Shown: positions 28,104 through 39,700 of the stretch, one piece after another
Position numbering within the stretch: position 1 is the stretch's first letter
Layout of the letters: every line of letters begins with the position of its first letter
Source: Tatumella morbirosei
Lineage (GTDB): Bacteria > Pseudomonadota > Gammaproteobacteria > Enterobacterales > Enterobacteriaceae
Reading direction: 5' to 3'
Length of the DNA stretch: 64,000 nucleotides
NCBI RefSeq assembly: GCF_000757425.2
Contig: NZ_JPKR02000001.1
Location: forward strand, 1-64,000
Program-made: the position numbers and the translations under genes
The notes under the pieces: generated by a model
Database searches by the model: none
What the model saw: only the letters and a program-made list of their open reading frames with translations
What the model was told of the DNA's origin: nothing

Positions 28104-28132
28104 ATGAATCATTCAATCTAATAATGATTCAT
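28104..28132. promoter_or_regulatory. Inverted-repeat operator candidate upstream of the aminotransferase
   Basis: Arms ATGAATCATT and AATGATTCAT (10 bp, perfect) with a 9-bp spacer, located 64 bp upstream of the aminotransferase start and just after the RpiR gene. Likely operator of the neighbouring regulator. Confidence 0.55.
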
Positions 28133-28218
28133 ATGCATCATTGATGGGCGACAGTAATACCTCAAAAAGGCCGGTAAGGAATGTATTCTGTCAGCAGAAT
28201 GTCAGCTACGGGGGAGGG

Positions 28219-29073
28219 CTATTTTCCGGGCAGTATGTAGGCGCCGGAATTAATCAGATAGCGTTCTGCACTCTCAATCCGGCGGATGGCGTCTTCACCA
28301 TGCTTTGCCACCAGCGTCGCCATCAGGCACTCAGCAATCCCCATTCCGGACACCACCGAAGGAAAAAATGACGGGCTGTGGGTGGAAAAAAGCAGACTGC
28401 AACGCGCTGCCTGAGCCAGCGGTGAAACCGGCGAATCAGTCACCGCAATCACGGTGGCCCTGGCAGCCTCGGCGTAGGCAATAATCTGCAGGGTTTCCCG
28501 TGAATAGGGCGCGAATCCGACAATAACCAGCACATCACCGGCGGATATTTCACGGGTAAATATTTCCTGATTATTTGCCAGCCCGTCTATCAACGACACC
28601 TGGCGATGAAATAACCGGTAAATATAGTAAATTGACCAGGCCACCGGAAAACTGGCACGAAAACCACAAATATAGATCTGATCGGCCTGATCCAGCAGAC
28701 TGACCGCCTGTTCCAGCGACTGACGGTTATTTTCGTGGGTCTGCTGCAAATTGGCGGTAAACGTGGTGAACACTTCATCATAGAGTGCCGGATGTTGCTG
28801 CTTATCCTGCAAACCACTGGCCCGGGAAGCATAGCTGTCACCGGCCAGCCCCAGAGAGCGGATCATCGCGTCTTTCAGGTCCCCCCAGCCGGAAAACCCC
28901 AGACGTTTGGCCAGACGCAGCAAGGTCGCGGGTTTGACTCCGGCATTTGAGGCAAAAGCCCGCATCGACAAAACGACCAGTTCATTATTATGCTCCAGTA
29001 CAAATTCAGCCGCTTTCTGTAATTCCGGCGTCAGCTCAGGGTAATGGTCAACAATAATTTTGCGCGGGTCCAT
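28219..29073 (-). CDS. MurR/RpiR family transcriptional regulator
   Basis: 284 aa: N-terminal RpiR HTH (residues about 1-78, with SMRAFASNAGVKPATLLRLAKRLGFSGW) and a C-terminal SIS sugar-isomerase-fold domain (about 120-260, IYICGFRASFPVAWSIYYIYRLF, GDVLVIVGFAPYSRETLQIIAYA, VIAVTDSPVSPLA). Such regulators sense phosphosugars or related small molecules. It lies upstream of the aminotransferase-CMD genes on the same strand and presumably controls them. Confidence 0.88.
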   Translation of the reverse strand: MDPRKIIVDHYPELTPELQKAAEFVLEHNNELVVLSMRAFASNAGVKPATLLRLAKRLGFSGWGDLKDAMIRSLGLAGDSYASRASGLQDKQQHPALYDEVFTTFTANLQQTHENNRQSLEQAVSLLDQADQIYICGFRASFPVAWSIYYIYRLFHRQVSLIDGLANNQEIFTREISAGDVLVIVGFAPYSRETLQIIAYAEAARATVIAVTDSPVSPLAQAARCSLLFSTHSPSFFPSVVSGMGIAECLMATLVAKHGEDAIRRIESAERYLINSGAYILPGK

Positions 29074-29196
29074 ATCGGGCTTTCCTTTTGGGTCATTAGC
29101 TTAAGGCTGATAATACCTTGCGAAACACCTTTTGTATAAACAGGATCCGCGACCATGTTTTTACCCGGTTACCGGCCATATCACAAAGTCACAGGC

Positions 29197-29223
29197 AAAA
29201 AAAAGCCGGGACAGACCCGGCTT
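29197..29223 (-). terminator. valS intrinsic terminator
   Basis: AAGCCGGG/CCCGGCTT stem (loop ACAGA on the plus strand) followed on the minus strand by eight T residues. Confidence 0.9.
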
Positions 29224-29247
29224 GTTGAGCAGATTAATTCCCGAATA

Positions 29248-32103
29248 TTACAGGGCAGCGATAACTGCCTGCTGGTCATTAATCTTCACTTTGGCCTGTT
29301 GCAGTTCGGCCAGACGCTCACGTTCTTTTTCCACCACCGCAGCAGGGGCACGGGCGACAAAACCTTCGTTGGACAACTTAGCGTCGAGTTTTTCTATCTC
29401 GACATCCACCTTGGTCAGCTCTTTTGCCAGACGCTCCAGTTCAGCGTCTTTGTCTACCAGACCCGCCATCGGAATCAGCAACTCCGCACCGTCCACCAGT
29501 TTGGTGACAGAGACCGGTCCTTTATCGTCGGCAGCCAGCAGAGTCAGACTCTCCAGACGGGCCAGACGCTGCAGGAAGTTACGGTTAGCTTCAACACGAC
29601 GAACCACTTCCGGGGTGGCGCCACGCAGTAACAGTGCCAGTGGCTTGCTGAGTGCAATACCCATTTCGGCACGGATATTACGTACCGCCACAATCGCCTG
29701 CTTAATCCATTCAATATCTGCCAGCGCTGCGGCATCTTCTTTCGCGGCATCGTAGGCAGGGAAGGGTTGCAGCATAATGGTATCGTCACTGTTCCCGGTC
29801 AGTACTTTCACCCGTTGCCAGATGGTTTCGGTAATAAACGGAATAATTGGATGCGCAAGACGCAGCAATGCTTCCAGTACTGTTACCAGGGTATGCCGGG
29901 TACCGCGCAGTTCAGCTTCGCTACCGTTGTTCATTACCGGTTTAGTCAGTTCCAGGTACCAGTCACAGAATTGGTTCCAGGTAAAGTCATACAGCAGACC
30001 GGCGGCGATATCGAAACGATAGGTATCCAGCGCTTCACGATAGGCTTTCACGGTGTTGTTGAATTCGGTCAGGATCCAGCGATCGGCTAGCGATAGCACT
30101 TTCTCTCCGCCGTTAAAGCCACAATCCTGCTCTTCGGTATTCATCAACACGAACCGGCTGGCATTCCACAGCTTATTACAGAAGTTGCGGTAACCTTCCA
30201 GACGTTTCATATCCCAGTTGATATCACGACCGGTAGAGGCCAGTGCCGCCAGGGTAAAGCGCAGCGCATCGGTACCTGAGGGTTCAATACCGTTCGGGAA
30301 CTGTTTCTCCGTACGCTTACGGATTTTTTCCGCCAGCTGTGGCTGCATCATATTACCGGTACGTTTTTCCAGCAGCTCTTCCAGCGAAATCCCGTCCACC
30401 ATATCCAGCGGATCGATCACGTTACCTTTCGACTTGGACATCTTCTGCCCTTCGTCATCACGGATAAGTCCGGTCATATAGACGGTTTTGAAAGGAACCT
30501 GTGGTTTCCCGTTCTCATCTTTCATAAAGTGCATGGTCAGCATGATCATGCGGGCAATCCAGAAGAAGATAATATCGAAACCACTCACCACCACGCTGGT
30601 CGGGTGGAAGGTGCGTAAGGCTTCGGTATTTTCCGGCCAGCCGAGGGTAGAGAAGGTCCACAGCCCGGAAGAGAACCAGGTATCCAGAACGTCTTCGTCC
30701 TGGCGCAGGGCAACATCATCACCCAGGTTATTTTCGGCGCGAACTTCGGCTTCGCTGCGGCCGACAAACACATTACCGTGATCATCGTACCATGCAGGAA
30801 TACGGTGCCCCCACCACAGCTGACGGGAAATACACCAGTCCTGAATATCACGCATCCAGGAGAAGTACATATTTTCGTACTGTTTCGGAACAAACTGGAT
30901 GTCACCGTTTTCTACGGCTTCGACCGCGACTTTAGCCAGTGGGGCAGTACGCACATACCACTGGTCAGTCAGCATCGGTTCGATAACCACGCCGCCACGA
31001 TCGCCATAAGGCACGGTCAGGTCATGAGGCTTAATCTCTTCCAGTAATCCGGCAGCATCTACCGCGGCCACAATCGCTTTACGTGCGGCAAAACGCTCCA
31101 GTCCGGCGAATTCGGCCGGAATGGTGGCATCGTAGACGTTGCTTTCTTCACCGTTGGTATCATACACCTGGGCCAGTTGGCGGATATCGCCATCAAAGGT
31201 CAGGATATTGATCATCGGCAACTGATGACGACGTCCGACTTCGTAGTCATTAAAATCGTGGGCCGGGGTGATTTTTACACAACCGGTCCCTTTTTCCATA
31301 TCGGCGTGTTCATCGCCAACAATCGGAATACGGCGGTTGATCAGCGGTAACACCAGGTAGTGACCGATCAGATCTTTATAGCGAGGATCTTCCGGGTTTA
31401 CCGCTACGCCGGTATCACCCAGCAGGGTTTCCGGACGGGTGGTGGCGACCACCAGGTAATCTTTACCTTCAGCCGTTTTGGCACCATCGGCCAGTGGATA
31501 GCGGATATGCCACATCGAACCTTTCGATTCGCGGTTTTCCACTTCCAGATCTGAAATTGCAGTCCGCAGTTTCGGATCCCAGTTAACCAGACGTTTGCCA
31601 CGATAAATCAGGTTTTCTTTGTGCAGCCGGACGAAGACTTCTTTTACGGCATTAGAGAGGCCTTCATCCATGGTGAAACGTTCACGTTCCCAGTCCACGG
31701 AGTTGCCCAGCCGACGCATCTGGCGGGTGATGGTGCCACCGGATTCGCCTTTCCATTGCCAGATTTTGTCGATAAACGCATCACGACCATAGTCCTGGCG
31801 GGTCTTACCTTCTTCCGCAGCAATTTTACGTTCAACCACCATCTGGGTTGCGATACCGGCATGGTCAGTCCCTGCCTGCCACAGGGTATTTTTACCCTGC
31901 ATACGCTGGTAACGGATCATGGTATCCATGATGGTCTGCTGGAATGCATGTCCCATGTGCAGGCTGCCGGTGACATTCGGCGGCGGTATCATGATGCAAT
32001 AGCTTTCCTGACGGGTATCGCCATTCGGTTTGAAATAGCCTTGCTTTTCCCAGTGCTCGTAAAGCGGCTGTTCTATCTCTTGCGGATTATATGTTTTTTC
32101 CAT
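29248..32103 (-). CDS. valS: Valyl-tRNA synthetase
   Basis: Class I synthetase, 951 aa, the same length as E. coli ValS. HIGH-type motif [14 protein letters not shown], editing domain with [17 protein letters not shown], the KMSKS loop ([13 protein letters not shown]) near residue 554, anticodon-binding domain, and a C-terminal coiled coil ([29 protein letters not shown]). Starts 5 bp after the holC stop, as in E. coli. Confidence 0.98.
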   Translation of the reverse strand: MEKTYNPQEIEQPLYEHWEKQGYFKPNGDTRQESYCIMIPPPNVTGSLHMGHAFQQTIMDTMIRYQRMQGKNTLWQAGTDHAGIATQMVVERKIAAEEGKTRQDYGRDAFIDKIWQWKGESGGTITRQMRRLGNSVDWERERFTMDEGLSNAVKEVFVRLHKENLIYRGKRLVNWDPKLRTAISDLEVENRESKGSMWHIRYPLADGAKTAEGKDYLVVATTRPETLLGDTGVAVNPEDPRYKDLIGHYLVLPLINRRIPIVGDEHADMEKGTGCVKITPAHDFNDYEVGRRHQLPMINILTFDGDIRQLAQVYDTNGEESNVYDATIPAEFAGLERFAARKAIVAAVDAAGLLEEIKPHDLTVPYGDRGGVVIEPMLTDQWYVRTAPLAKVAVEAVENGDIQFVPKQYENMYFSWMRDIQDWCISRQLWWGHRIPAWYDDHGNVFVGRSEAEVRAENNLGDDVALRQDEDVLDTWFSSGLWTFSTLGWPENTEALRTFHPTSVVVSGFDIIFFWIARMIMLTMHFMKDENGKPQVPFKTVYMTGLIRDDEGQKMSKSKGNVIDPLDMVDGISLEELLEKRTGNMMQPQLAEKIRKRTEKQFPNGIEPSGTDALRFTLAALASTGRDINWDMKRLEGYRNFCNKLWNASRFVLMNTEEQDCGFNGGEKVLSLADRWILTEFNNTVKAYREALDTYRFDIAAGLLYDFTWNQFCDWYLELTKPVMNNGSEAELRGTRHTLVTVLEALLRLAHPIIPFITETIWQRVKVLTGNSDDTIMLQPFPAYDAAKEDAAALADIEWIKQAIVAVRNIRAEMGIALSKPLALLLRGATPEVVRRVEANRNFLQRLARLESLTLLAADDKGPVSVTKLVDGAELLIPMAGLVDKDAELERLAKELTKVDVEIEKLDAKLSNEGFVARAPAAVVEKERERLAELQQAKVKINDQQAVIAAL

Positions 32104-32108
32104 GTCTG

Positions 32109-32567
32109 CTATGTCGTTGATGGCGCGGGGTGCGTTGCCGTATTCAATTGGAAACCGACGCTGCGATACGCTTTATAACGTTCACGCGCCAGCTGCTTCA
32201 AAGATTCTTCATCAGGAACAAAGTCTATCACTTCATGGAAAGCGGTAGCAAAATCTGCGAACCACGGCAACAGACTGATCAGTAAATCGCGGGATGCACT
32301 GCCACGTTTTTCCGGCCAGGCCAGCTCGACCGGCGCTCCGTAGCGTGGCCCTTCACCAGCAAGATTATGTGGCACAAACGCCTCAGCAGGGCGCTGCCAT
32401 AATGCTTCATCCAGCCGGATTGCCTGTTGCTCATTTTCACAGGCGACCAGAATACGCTTACCTTCACGCCAGCGTGCGGCGGCCAGCTCGCAGGCCAGTG
32501 CTTCTGTCGCTGACAGAGTCCCCTGTTGTAGATCGGGGCCCGGAAGGTAAAACGTGGCATTTTTCAT
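32109..32567 (-). CDS. holC: DNA polymerase III chi subunit HolC
   Basis: Clamp-loader accessory chi, linking the holoenzyme to SSB. The ATG at 32567 gives the family start [12 protein letters not shown] (152 aa); [25 protein letters not shown] and [14 protein letters not shown] are diagnostic. The frame opens further upstream, at 32612, without support. Between pepA and valS, the conserved order. Confidence 0.95.
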   Translation of the reverse strand: MKNATFYLPGPDLQQGTLSATEALACELAAARWREGKRILVACENEQQAIRLDEALWQRPAEAFVPHNLAGEGPRYGAPVELAWPEKRGSASRDLLISLLPWFADFATAFHEVIDFVPDEESLKQLARERYKAYRSVGFQLNTATHPAPSTT

Positions 32568-32653
32568 GCGGTTGCCTGTGTTCCATGAAGTAAAAAGAGT
32601 GACCGGAGCCACTCAGTGAATCAGTACTGCCAGCAATCGCGGCAGTTAACAAA

Positions 32654-32674
32654 ACACTCCGCAAAGCGGAGTGT
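32654..32674 (-). terminator. pepA terminator
   Basis: 9-bp stem ACACTCCGC/GCGGAGTGT with AAA loop, followed on the minus strand by TTTTGTT. Confidence 0.85.
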
Positions 32675-32688
32675 CGGCGACGGGCCGG

Positions 32689-34200
32689 TTATTCGTCAGT
32701 CCCCAGTCCGGCACGGTTCAGCAGGAACTGTGACAGTAACGGTACCGGACGTCCGGTCGCGCCTTTGGCTTTACCTGAACGCCAGGCGGTGCCGGCAATG
32801 TCCAGATGGGCCCAGTTAAATTTACGGGCAAACCGGGCCAGATAACAGCCGGCAGTAATGGCGCCACCAGGGCGGCCACCAATGTTGGCCATATCAGCAA
32901 AGTTGGATTCCAGCTGCTCCTGGTACTCATCCGCCATTGGCAGACGCCATGCACGGTCACCGGACTGCTCCGATGCACTGATCAGTTCATGGGCCAGTGG
33001 GTTATGGTTGGAAAGCAGTCCACTGATATGGTGACCCAGAGCAATCACACAGGCACCGGTCAGGGTGGCCACGTCAATCACGACATCCGGATCGAAACGC
33101 TCAACATAAGTCAGTGCATCACACAGTACCAGACGTCCTTCGGCGTCAGTATTCAGAACCTCTACGGTCTGACCCGACATGGTGGTCAGGATATCGCCGG
33201 GACGCATAGCGCGACCATCAGGCATATTTTCACAGCCAGCCAGAATGCCCACCACATTCAGTGGCAGCTTCAGTTCGGCCACCATGCGCATGACTCCGTA
33301 AACTGTCGCGGCGCCGCACATATCATACTTCATTTCGTCCATCGCTTCAGCCGGCTTCAGCGAAATGCCGCCAGCATCAAAGGTCAGACCCTTACCGACC
33401 AGCACAATCGGCCGGGCATCGGCATCCGGATGGCCTTTATATTCAATTACTGACATCAGCGATTCATTCTGCGAACCGGCACCCACCGCCAGGTAGGCAT
33501 TCATGCCCAGCTCTTTCATCTGCTGCTCACCAATCACCCGGGTGGTGATGTTCTGGCTGTAGGCATCGGCCAGCTGGCGGGCCTGAGAAGCCAGATAAGC
33601 CGGATTACAGATATTCGGTGGCATATTGCTGAGATCTTTGGCAGCTTTCACACCGGCGGACACTGCCAGCCCGTGCTGAATAGCACGTTCACCACTGGTC
33701 AGTTCACGGCGGGTGGGTACGTTAAACACCATTTTACGTAACGGACGGCGCGGTTCAGCTTTATTGCTTTTCAGCTGGTCGAAGCTGTACAGCGATTCTT
33801 TGGCCGTCTCGACAGCCTGGCGCACTTTCCAGTAGTTATTGCGGCTTTTAACATGCAATTCGGTCAGGAAACAGACGGCTTCCATTGAACCGGTGTCGTT
33901 CAGGGTATTGATGGTTTTCTGGATAATTTGCTTGTACTGACGTTCGTCCAGTTCACGCTCTTTACCACAACCAATCAGCAGAATACGCTCAGAGAGAATG
34001 TTCGGCACATGGTGCAGTAACAGGGTCTGGCCCACTTTTCCTTCCAGTTCACCACGGCGCAGCAAAGCACTGATGTAACCGTCGCTGATCTTGTCGAGTT
34101 GTTCGGCTATAGGCGACAAACGACGAGGTTCAAACACGCCGACAACAATACAGGCACTGCGTTGTTTTTCCGGGCTACCGCTTTTTACACTGAACTCCAT
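32689..34200 (-). CDS. pepA: Cytosol aminopeptidase PepA (aminopeptidase A/I)
   Basis: Leucine-aminopeptidase-family (M17) enzyme and DNA-binding accessory protein (XerCD recombination at cer; carAB control in E. coli). 503 aa; active-site signature [10 protein letters not shown] and metal ligands in [27 protein letters not shown]. Divergent from lptF as in E. coli. Confidence 0.97.
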   Translation of the reverse strand: MEFSVKSGSPEKQRSACIVVGVFEPRRLSPIAEQLDKISDGYISALLRRGELEGKVGQTLLLHHVPNILSERILLIGCGKERELDERQYKQIIQKTINTLNDTGSMEAVCFLTELHVKSRNNYWKVRQAVETAKESLYSFDQLKSNKAEPRRPLRKMVFNVPTRRELTSGERAIQHGLAVSAGVKAAKDLSNMPPNICNPAYLASQARQLADAYSQNITTRVIGEQQMKELGMNAYLAVGAGSQNESLMSVIEYKGHPDADARPIVLVGKGLTFDAGGISLKPAEAMDEMKYDMCGAATVYGVMRMVAELKLPLNVVGILAGCENMPDGRAMRPGDILTTMSGQTVEVLNTDAEGRLVLCDALTYVERFDPDVVIDVATLTGACVIALGHHISGLLSNHNPLAHELISASEQSGDRAWRLPMADEYQEQLESNFADMANIGGRPGGAITAGCYLARFARKFNWAHLDIAGTAWRSGKAKGATGRPVPLLSQFLLNRAGLGTDE

Positions 34201-34318
34201 GTATTCTCCTGAATCTTAAAGACAACAGCGTTGGCTATCGCTAGAATGTACAACTCTTATTCTTATTATGAAACAGTTGTACCATGACAAACACCATATC
34301 GGCGTCATAATAAGTTAA

Positions 34319-34345
34319 GATCCTGAGGTCTGATACCTCAGTATC
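34319..34345. other. Imperfect stem-loop in the pepA/lptF spacer
   Basis: CTGAGG/CCTCAG core with 7-nt loop and outer GAT/ATC pairs, followed by another CCTGAG. The 265-bp spacer otherwise holds the divergent promoters. Could be an operator; unassigned. Confidence 0.3.
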
Positions 34346-34466
34346 CTGAGAAGGTGGTCATACAATTTTAGCCATGATGGCAGCCATTGATGAATAAAAA
34401 TGGCTCATAAGCGTTGAAACTATCGACTTTCCTGCAAAAAGACAAGTTTTCACAGGCGTATTTAGC

Positions 34467-35567
34467 GTGATTATCATTAGATATCTGGTTCGGGAGACGC
34501 TCAAAAGTCAATTCGCCATTCTGTTTGTCCTGCTACTGATCTTCTTTTGTCAGAAGCTGGTCAGGATCCTCGGAGCGGCGGTAGACGGCGACATCCCGAC
34601 AAATTTAGTTCTGACCCTGCTGGGGTTAGGTGTACCAGAAATGGCAGAGCTGATTCTGCCATTAAGCCTGTTTCTGGCGATCCTGATGACGCTGGGCAGG
34701 CTGTATACAGAAAGTGAAATCACCGTGATGCATGCCTGTGGTCTGGGTAAAAGCGTACTGGTGAAAGCGGCATTACTGTTAATGCTGTTAACAGCGGTAC
34801 TGGCGGCAGTCAATGTGACCTGGCTGGGGCCATGGTCTGCCCGCTATCAGAATCAGGTGACCCAGAATGCCAGGGCGAACCCCGGGGCTGCGGCCCTGGC
34901 GGCCGGACAGTTCCGTACCTCCAGTGACGGGAATTCGGTGCTGTTTATCGAAAATGTCAAAGGCAACCAGTTTGGTAACGTCTTCCTGGCGCAGCTGCGG
35001 CCTAAAGGAAATGCCAGGCCTTCGGTAGTGCTGGCAGATCATGGTCATATGGAACAACATCCAGACGGCTCGCAGACCGTAGTGCTGGATAAAGGTACCC
35101 GTTTCGAAGGTACGGCGATGTTGCGTGATTTCCGTATCACCGACTTCACCCAATACCAGGCGATCATGGGTTATAAAGAAGCGACTCTTGACCCGAATGA
35201 CACCGACCAGGCAACGTTCAGTACCTTGTGGCATAACTCTACCGCGCCTTTCCGTGCTGAGCTTAACTGGCGGCTGACCCTGGTATTCTCGGTACTGGTA
35301 ATGGCACTGATGGTGGTTCCGCTCAGCGTGGTTAACCCACGTCAGGGGCGGGTACTGTCCATGCTGCCGGCCATGCTGTTGTATCTGATCTTTTTCCTGG
35401 TTCAGAGTTCGTTCCGTTCGAATGCCAGTAAAGGCCGTCTGGACCCGACGGTCTGGATGTGGGCGGTGAATGTGGGTTATCTGGTGCTGGCCATTGTCCT
35501 GAACCTGTGGGATACCTTACCGATGCGTCGCTTCCGTGCACGATTCAGCCGTAGTGGAGGGGTCTGA
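34467..35567 (+). CDS. lptF: LPS export ABC transporter permease LptF
   Basis: 366-aa inner-membrane subunit of LptB2FGC, which extracts lipopolysaccharide from the inner membrane. Three N-terminal helices, a periplasmic beta-jellyroll (about residues 125-260) and three C-terminal helices; starts VIIIRYLVRETLKSQFAIL from a GTG at 34467. Its stop overlaps the lptG ATG by one base. Confidence 0.96.
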   Translation: MIIIRYLVRETLKSQFAILFVLLLIFFCQKLVRILGAAVDGDIPTNLVLTLLGLGVPEMAELILPLSLFLAILMTLGRLYTESEITVMHACGLGKSVLVKAALLLMLLTAVLAAVNVTWLGPWSARYQNQVTQNARANPGAAALAAGQFRTSSDGNSVLFIENVKGNQFGNVFLAQLRPKGNARPSVVLADHGHMEQHPDGSQTVVLDKGTRFEGTAMLRDFRITDFTQYQAIMGYKEATLDPNDTDQATFSTLWHNSTAPFRAELNWRLTLVFSVLVMALMVVPLSVVNPRQGRVLSMLPAMLLYLIFFLVQSSFRSNASKGRLDPTVWMWAVNVGYLVLAIVLNLWDTLPMRRFRARFSRSGGV

Positions 35568-36643
35568 TGTTTGGCGTTCTGGACCGTTATATCGGCAAAA
35601 CCATCTTTAATACCATCATGGCGACATTGTTCATGTTGGTGTCCCTGTCGGGGATTATCAAGTTTGTCGAGCAGTTAAGGAAAACCGGCCAGGGGGCTTA
35701 TACCGCTCTTGATGCCGGTTATTTTACTCTGCTGAGTGTCCCTTCCGACCTGGAGCTATTTTTTCCGATGGCTGCCCTGTTAGGGGCGTTATTGGGGCTG
35801 GGGAATCTCGCCCAGCGCAGTGAACTGGTGGTGATGCAGGCGGCCGGTTTTACACGCTTGCAGATTGCGCTGTCGGTGATGAAAACGGCGATTCCGCTGG
35901 TATTACTCTCGATGGCGATTGGGGAATTTGTTGCGCCACAGGGTGACCAGATGGCACACAACTACCGCGCACAACAGATGCTCGGCGGGTCGTTACTCTC
36001 TACCCAGGGCGGTTTGTGGGCCAAAGACGGGAATAACTTCATCTTCATTGAACACATTCAGAGCCAGAACCAACTGAAGGGCGTCAGTATCTACCAGTTT
36101 AACGACCAGCGCCGGCTGGTGGATGTTCGTTTTGCCGCCACGGCTGACTGGGATAGTAAACAACATGAGTGGAATCTGGTGCAGGTGGATGAGTCTGACC
36201 TCAGCAATCCTCAGCAAATCACCGGTTCACAAAGTGTGGGTGGCGTCTGGAAAACCAGCCTGACCCCGGAAAAACTGAATGTGGTGGCACTGGACCCTGA
36301 TTCTCTATCGATCCGCGGTCTGGATGATTACATTAAATACCTGAAACAGAGTGGTCAGAAGGCGGGTCGTTACCAGCTAAATCTGTGGAGTAAGGTGGTT
36401 CAGCCGTTATCGGTCGCGGTGATGATGCTGATGGCCCTGTCATTTATCTTTGGTCCGCTGCGTAGTGTTTCTATGGGAATGCGGGTGGTGACAGGGATTA
36501 GCTTTGGTTTCTTATTCTATGTACTGGACCAAATCTTTGGACCGCTCAGCCTGGTGTATGGGCTGCCGCCATTCCTTGGGGCTGTGCTGCCGAGTGCGGC
36601 ATTCTTCTTTATCAGTTTCTACCTGCTGATTAAACGCCGCTGA
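35567..36643 (+). CDS. lptG: LPS export ABC transporter permease LptG
   Basis: 358-aa partner of LptF with the same 3 TM - jellyroll - 3 TM layout. MFGVLDRYIGKTIFNTIMATLFMLVSLSGIIKFVEQLR and the coupling-helix region AGFTRLQIALSVMKTAIPLVL fit the family. Overlaps lptF by 1 bp; ends in a strong terminator. Confidence 0.96.
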   Translation: MFGVLDRYIGKTIFNTIMATLFMLVSLSGIIKFVEQLRKTGQGAYTALDAGYFTLLSVPSDLELFFPMAALLGALLGLGNLAQRSELVVMQAAGFTRLQIALSVMKTAIPLVLLSMAIGEFVAPQGDQMAHNYRAQQMLGGSLLSTQGGLWAKDGNNFIFIEHIQSQNQLKGVSIYQFNDQRRLVDVRFAATADWDSKQHEWNLVQVDESDLSNPQQITGSQSVGGVWKTSLTPEKLNVVALDPDSLSIRGLDDYIKYLKQSGQKAGRYQLNLWSKVVQPLSVAVMMLMALSFIFGPLRSVSMGMRVVTGISFGFLFYVLDQIFGPLSLVYGLPPFLGAVLPSAAFFFISFYLLIKRR

Positions 36644-36658
36644 CCCGTCAGCGACAGT

Positions 36659-36691
36659 AAAAAGGGTTCACCTGACAGTGAACCCTTTTTT
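36659..36691. terminator. Bidirectional terminator between lptG and the autotransporter
   Basis: 8-bp stem GGGTTCAC/GTGAACCC, loop CTGACA, flanked by A5 and T6, so it serves both converging genes. Confidence 0.92.
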
Positions 36692-36703
36692 AACGCCTAA
36701 AGA

Positions 36704-39700
36704 TTAGAAACTGACTTCCAGACCCCCCAGTATATTCCAGTCATCAATCCCTTCTTTTTCCAGCCGTTTCTGGTATTGCAGCCGGGTCGTCAGGCGAGTC
36801 TGCGGCGTCAGGGACAACGCTGCATCGGTTTTTAACTGCACACTGTCACCACCACGTCCGGCATTGAAACGAGAAGCTGTCTGACCGTCACCGACAATAA
36901 GCTGTGGTGCCTTGCCCGGACGGTGCGTCACCCGGACATCCGCACCCAGGACCAGGGCCCCCAGATCTAACTGGTAGTTGACGCCGGTACTGATATCAGG
37001 CGCGTACTGCATCCGGTAACTTACCTGAGCCTGATCTTCATCGGTAAACGCATCGATATTCTGGTATTGCCAGCGTATGCCCAGCAGGGGTGAGATGCTG
37101 TGGGCCCCAAACTGCCAGCGTTTTCCTGCGTCCAGCCCGGCAAGCCAGCTGCCTGCTTTGGGCCTGGCGACCTGGCCGCGCAAGTCCGTGGAGATATCGC
37201 CACGGAACCTTGTATAAGCTACCGGGCTTTCCAGCCACCATCCCTCAGGATGCAGCCAGCGTAACAGGGCATGCACACCCAGCGTATTAAAATTACTATG
37301 GCTGAAACCATCAGCGGCGGAAGGTTTTACTGAAAGTGAGCCTTTACTCACTGCCAGGCCGGCACTGAGCACCTGTTGATCCGCAACAGAGAACTGCCAG
37401 CGGCTGCCCAGCATCCAGCCATTGGATTTACTGGTAAAGTTGTAGCCATAGTCTGAAAAGCCACCCGCAGAGTGATAGCGGTCTTCGCTGTGATAGCCGT
37501 AAACAAACATACCGCGACCCGGGTCCCGGACACTGTCACTGAACATGTCCTGCAGGCTGTCACTGAAATTACGGAAAGCCGCGGGCAGAGAAACGTAAGA
37601 AGCCACCTGAGGGGTGGTTGCCGGGCGTACCGGCAGCGGTGAGGGGACCGGCGACGGCACAGGGTCCGGCACCGGAGTGGGTGACGGAGAAGGCGAGGGT
37701 GACGGAGAAGGTGATGGCTCGGGTGAAGGTGCAGGATCAACCGCCGGCTCAGTATTTCCGTCACTATTCAGTAAGATATTCTGTAAGCGGTAATCCCAGT
37801 ACTGATTACCCTCTCCGGTAAGTAAGCGTTCACCTGAGGCCGATTTTCCGGGGGCAAAAGCATACAGATCATAAGCCCAGGCACCCCGGGCAACATAACC
37901 ACCCGCCAGTTTCACACTGTTGGCGGTCGATGAGCCGCCGACCTGAACCAGCGAGATACCTTCATTGTTATCGGCATGATTATTGTTGTTGGTATCACTG
38001 TTCTGCCAGCTACTTTGTGAGTAAACACTCACCATCAGCGGGGAGTCGTCGGCAGTGACTAAATCACCATCAATCAGCAGCCGGTCAGTGGCATCCTTTG
38101 TAAAGGCGGAGTTCAGGATTAACTGGTTATCCCGCCCGGCGACCAGCCTGCCTATCTTCATTACCGACCATTCATTGTCTGACTGACGATACTTACCCGG
38201 ACTAAAAGTCGCTTCCGATAAGCTGGTCACCTCACCGAAAGATCCTGCTCCTGAGAGGGTAGTATCACTACCCATGCGCACTGGCCCGGAGACGGTAGAG
38301 CGGACTTCCAGATCCCCTTCTCCAAAGTCAATTCCCCCGGTATTGGTCACGTCACCCGTCAGTGTCAGACGTCCGTCACCAGATTTGTGCAATATGCCCT
38401 GGCCGCTGATAGAGGCATTGATTTGTGAAGACATTTCCCCCTGGGTACTGATCCGTTGGCTGATATCCGCCAACATATATGAATATTCGGATAACTGCAG
38501 GCTGCCATTCAGAGTGGTTCGTGATTGCATCTGCAGGAAGCCTTCAGTGAGCACGATGTCGGAATTCAGGGTGGCATGTTCTGCCAGTATCAGCGTAGCC
38601 CCGTTGTTGGTTCTGATGGTTTCAGCCGTATAGGTTTTTTCCTGCCAGTCATTGGCGTACACAACACCGCCAGCATGTAACACCTGCTCGCCACCCAGCG
38701 ATAACGTTCCCGTATCGGCTGTCAGTTGTGCCAGATAAGCACCGCCGCTCAGCGTCCAGTTACCCTCGGTGGTCACATTCAGTTTTCCGGTGGCCTGAGC
38801 ATCACCCAGGTTGCCGGCAAACGACTGGTTTTTCCCGTCCAGTATCAGTTCAGAAACCTGACCGGCATTGTTATTTAATAACCGGGCGCCGCTATCATTG
38901 TGCTTAATCTCACTAAAGCTGAGCGACTGGCCGTTCATATCCAGTGTTCCGCCACGGTAGCCAAACTGAATATTCTCAGTGCTGACCTGATCGGCACTGT
39001 TCAGAATGACTGTCGGGCGACCGCTGACCAGGGTGACAGAGGAAAAGGCCTGTTTCTTACCGTCGGCATCTGCCTGCTGATCGAGGATCACCGTACCATC
39101 ACCGGTATTCAGTGCTCCCTGGTTTTCACCGCTGGCATGGACCCACAATGTTCCCGCCCCGATTTTATGCAGAGTATCTCCGGCCTGGCCGTTGACCTGC
39201 CAGTCAACCGTCGCGTTTTCGTCCACTTCAACTCCGCCGCCGACCCAGTGCGCACTGTCGGCATCTTTGCCGGTCACTTGATAATCTGCGGAGAACTGTA
39301 ATTTTGCCGCACCGTGGTTTACGGCCTGCTGCAACACAATGGTGCCGCCGTCACCGTTAAACCGCAGGTCTTTACTGGCATCCAGTTGCGCGTTACTGGC
39401 TTGTGATGGCAGCAGGGTATCAACGCCGTGCCATTGCCACTGCTGGTTGCCCTGAGTAATCTGGTCTGCACTCCACAGAATGTCACCCTGTGATTTTTGG
39501 TCCGTGACGGCCGGGTCGGTATTATTTTGCTGAACCGCAGCAATCAGTTCTTCCTGGATGAACTGAACATAGGCCCGCATATTATAAGGAGGATTTCCGG
39601 CCGTCGCGCTTGAGACTCCGGCCAGTTTCCAGGTCTTTTCCAGACTGTCATACACGTAGACCGGACTGCCACTGTCACCCGGGCGCAGAGCGGAATCTAA

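Noticed and set aside
37680-37730. Short repeats on the plus strand as a tandem-repeat or CRISPR-like array
   Set aside because: They are the codons of the Pro-Ser linker of the autotransporter; unit length and sequence are irregular.
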